Source: Prorocentrum cordatum
Taxonomy: Eukaryota; Sar; Dinophyceae; Prorocentrales; Prorocentraceae
Assembly (NCBI GenBank): GCA_963575745.1
Contig: CAUYUJ010020682.1
Location: forward strand, 464,501 to 528,500
Reading direction: 5' to 3'
Length of the DNA: 64,000 bases
Shown here: one piece after another, positions 62,344 to 64,000 of the stretch
Layout: each line of letters begins with the position of its first letter
Numbering within the stretch: the first letter of the stretch is position 1
Position numbers and translations under genes: made by a program
Notes under the pieces: generated by a model
What the model was told of the DNA's origin: nothing
Database searches by the model: none
The model's input: the letters and a program-made list of their open reading frames with translations, nothing else

Positions 62344-64000
62344 CCATCTTGTGGTTTCTTGAGGCCGTCCGAAACCGCGCCGGAAGGCCCTGGAAGGCCC
62401 CGGCAGGGCTCCAAGATGGCGCCACGAGGGCCTCAGGGTCCACCAACCTGTCACACAAAAAAACCGTGTTCGTGACAGGTTGTTGGCTTCCCTTGGGGCC
62501 CTGTTGGGGCCCGCAGATACCGCGCTGGAGGGCCCTGGCCCTACGAGGGCCCCAGGACGGCCGACAGCGGGCCCCAGGGGCCCGAGGGACAGCCATGTGG
62601 GCCTCTCGTGCACGACAAGCGTTTTAAACGGCCACTCTTATATATGACGCGTCTCGTATACGACTACTATTATAGATGGCCCCTCGGGTCCGGGACAGGC
62701 TCGACCATTGACTATTGTTTGGGATGTCCCAGCCGGAGGCCTTCTGGCCAGAATCCTTCCAGGTTTCTGGGCGCAGCTGGTCTGCAGCGGTTGCTCTTCC
62801 ACCGTCCCTTTCTCCCTTTTGTGGATGGGTGTACCCCTCCCTCCCCCCCTCCCCCCCCTTCGTCTCGACGCGGGGGTGAGGGGGGCGCGGGGGCACCCAA
62901 GATGGCCCAAGATGGCTCCAAGACAGCCTCAGAGAGCCTACGATGACATGCACGGCGGGTTAAGATGGCTCCGTATTTTCCATATGCTTCAAAATGCCAA
63001 AACACCGCCCCAATGCGGGTTCAAATGGCTTTGGGGCCTCCAGAGGACGCCCCCGACAGGCAACAATTTTTTCCCAAACCTATATGTAATTAGTCGGTGT
63101 TGTTTGACTTCTCGCCTTGCCGTTTCCGGGAAGCCTCAAGAAGGTTCCAAGATGGCCCCAGGCCCAGGAAGGCTCCACTACAGTTCCAAGAACGCCTTAA
63201 AAGCTTAAGAGGGCCCCAAAAGGCTATTATAGGGGCTCTCGAGGTGCAGGACCAATTCCCCCCTGTGTGATCAGCAGAGACTTTGAACACCACGTTGGCT
63301 TGAAAGGATGCTTGCTGTTCGGAGGTATCTTTGTGATGCGTTTGGCCCAGAGGGCTCCAAGATGGCCCCATATGCTTCAAGATGACATCAAAGATGGCGC
63401 AAGGTGGCCTCCAGGAGATCTTGCCGCCCTGAGGCGGGTGCGAGTGGCCCTGGGGCTTTGCCAGGGCGCCCACGAGAGGCCCAATTCTTTCCAAAACCTT
63501 GATCAAAGCAGTGAGTTTGGCCTTTCGCAAGCCCGCTTTCGATAGCGCGCGCCTCAAGATGGTTCCAAGAAGGCCCAAGAGGGGCCCCTGAGGTTTCCGA
63601 GACAGCCCCAGGAGCGCCCAAGAGTCTCCCAAAAGGGCATCTTAGGAACTGTATACGGGCAGCGCTACCTCACCCCCCCAGTTTTGATCAACACACACTG
63701 ATACACAGGTTTTGATTGCGTTTAGGGCCCCAACGCGACCCCAGATGCTTTAAGATCGCTGCACGTATTACGCAAGCCGGCCACCCAAGACGGCCTTCAA
63801 CATGCCTCCAAGAAACACCATGATGGCCCCAAGATGGGTCCAATTGGCAACGGAGACGTTCAATGAGGCCCACGAGATGTCCAATCCCTTCCGCGAACCT
63901 AAAGAACATGAATGACGTGTGCTTTCTCGCCTGTTCGCTCCCGATGGGGCTCTGGAGTCCCAAGATGACTCAACGATGGCCTGAGAGGGCCCGCGGAGAG
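62344..64000. other. No gene seen; dispersed CCAAGATGGC words
   Basis: GC-rich DNA with many CCAAGATGGCCCCA-type words (62890-63990) but no ordered array and no ORF that I can support. Confidence 0.55.

Overview
This window looks like nuclear DNA of a dinoflagellate. The strongest evidence is a complete 22-nt dinoflagellate spliced-leader sequence (DinoSL) at 44330-44351. The very high repeat load, the GC-rich satellites and the dinoflagellate-style copia polyproteins agree with this. I see no host gene that I would defend strongly. One acidic repeat-containing ORF (43311-44030, minus) is the best candidate. Genus or species cannot be decided from the sequence alone.

Layout: 1-7009 holds satellites: a ~90-bp G-rich array, a 170-bp tandem duplication, CAT microsatellite, and ~1.0-1.2-kb units with a collagen-like 9-bp sub-repeat. 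7015-22612 and 26157-42217 are two plus-strand copies of one ~16-kb Ty1/copia-type LTR retrotransposon, each bounded by its own 5-bp target-site duplication (TAACG and GTCTT). 22618-26151 is mini- and microsatellite DNA, and the second copy sits inside a 12-bp-based minisatellite there. 44330-49767 is a full-length LINE with a DinoSL at its exact 5' end and a 19-bp target-site duplication. 49770-64000 is simple repeats, two arrays of a ~180-bp family, a LINE 3' remnant, a 342-bp tandem repeat, hairpins, and low-complexity GC-rich DNA.

The copia element is the interesting system. Reading both copies together, its layout is: an ORF that may start inside the LTR and has two hydrophobic segments; Gag with a basic region and CCHC knuckle; a disordered linker; a domain with the full Arg-His-Arg-Arg signature of Tpt1/KptA RNA 2'-phosphotransferase; a RING-H2 finger; an aspartic protease; an in-frame TGA conserved in both copies and followed by a 12-bp stem; then two cytosine-methyltransferase-like modules, a C2HC finger, integrase, reverse transcriptase and RNase H. 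About 34 short hairpins of the form GCNNG-GNRA-CNNGCC are spread through the element, in coding and non-coding parts. The stem sequence varies from site to site but pairing is kept, which points to selection on a nucleic-acid structure. Both copies carry frameshifts and stops, so neither is autonomous as it stands.

The LINE has ORF1 (coiled coil) and ORF2 (endonuclease, RT, C-terminal zinc finger). It carries a damaged RT motif C and one frameshift in a G run.
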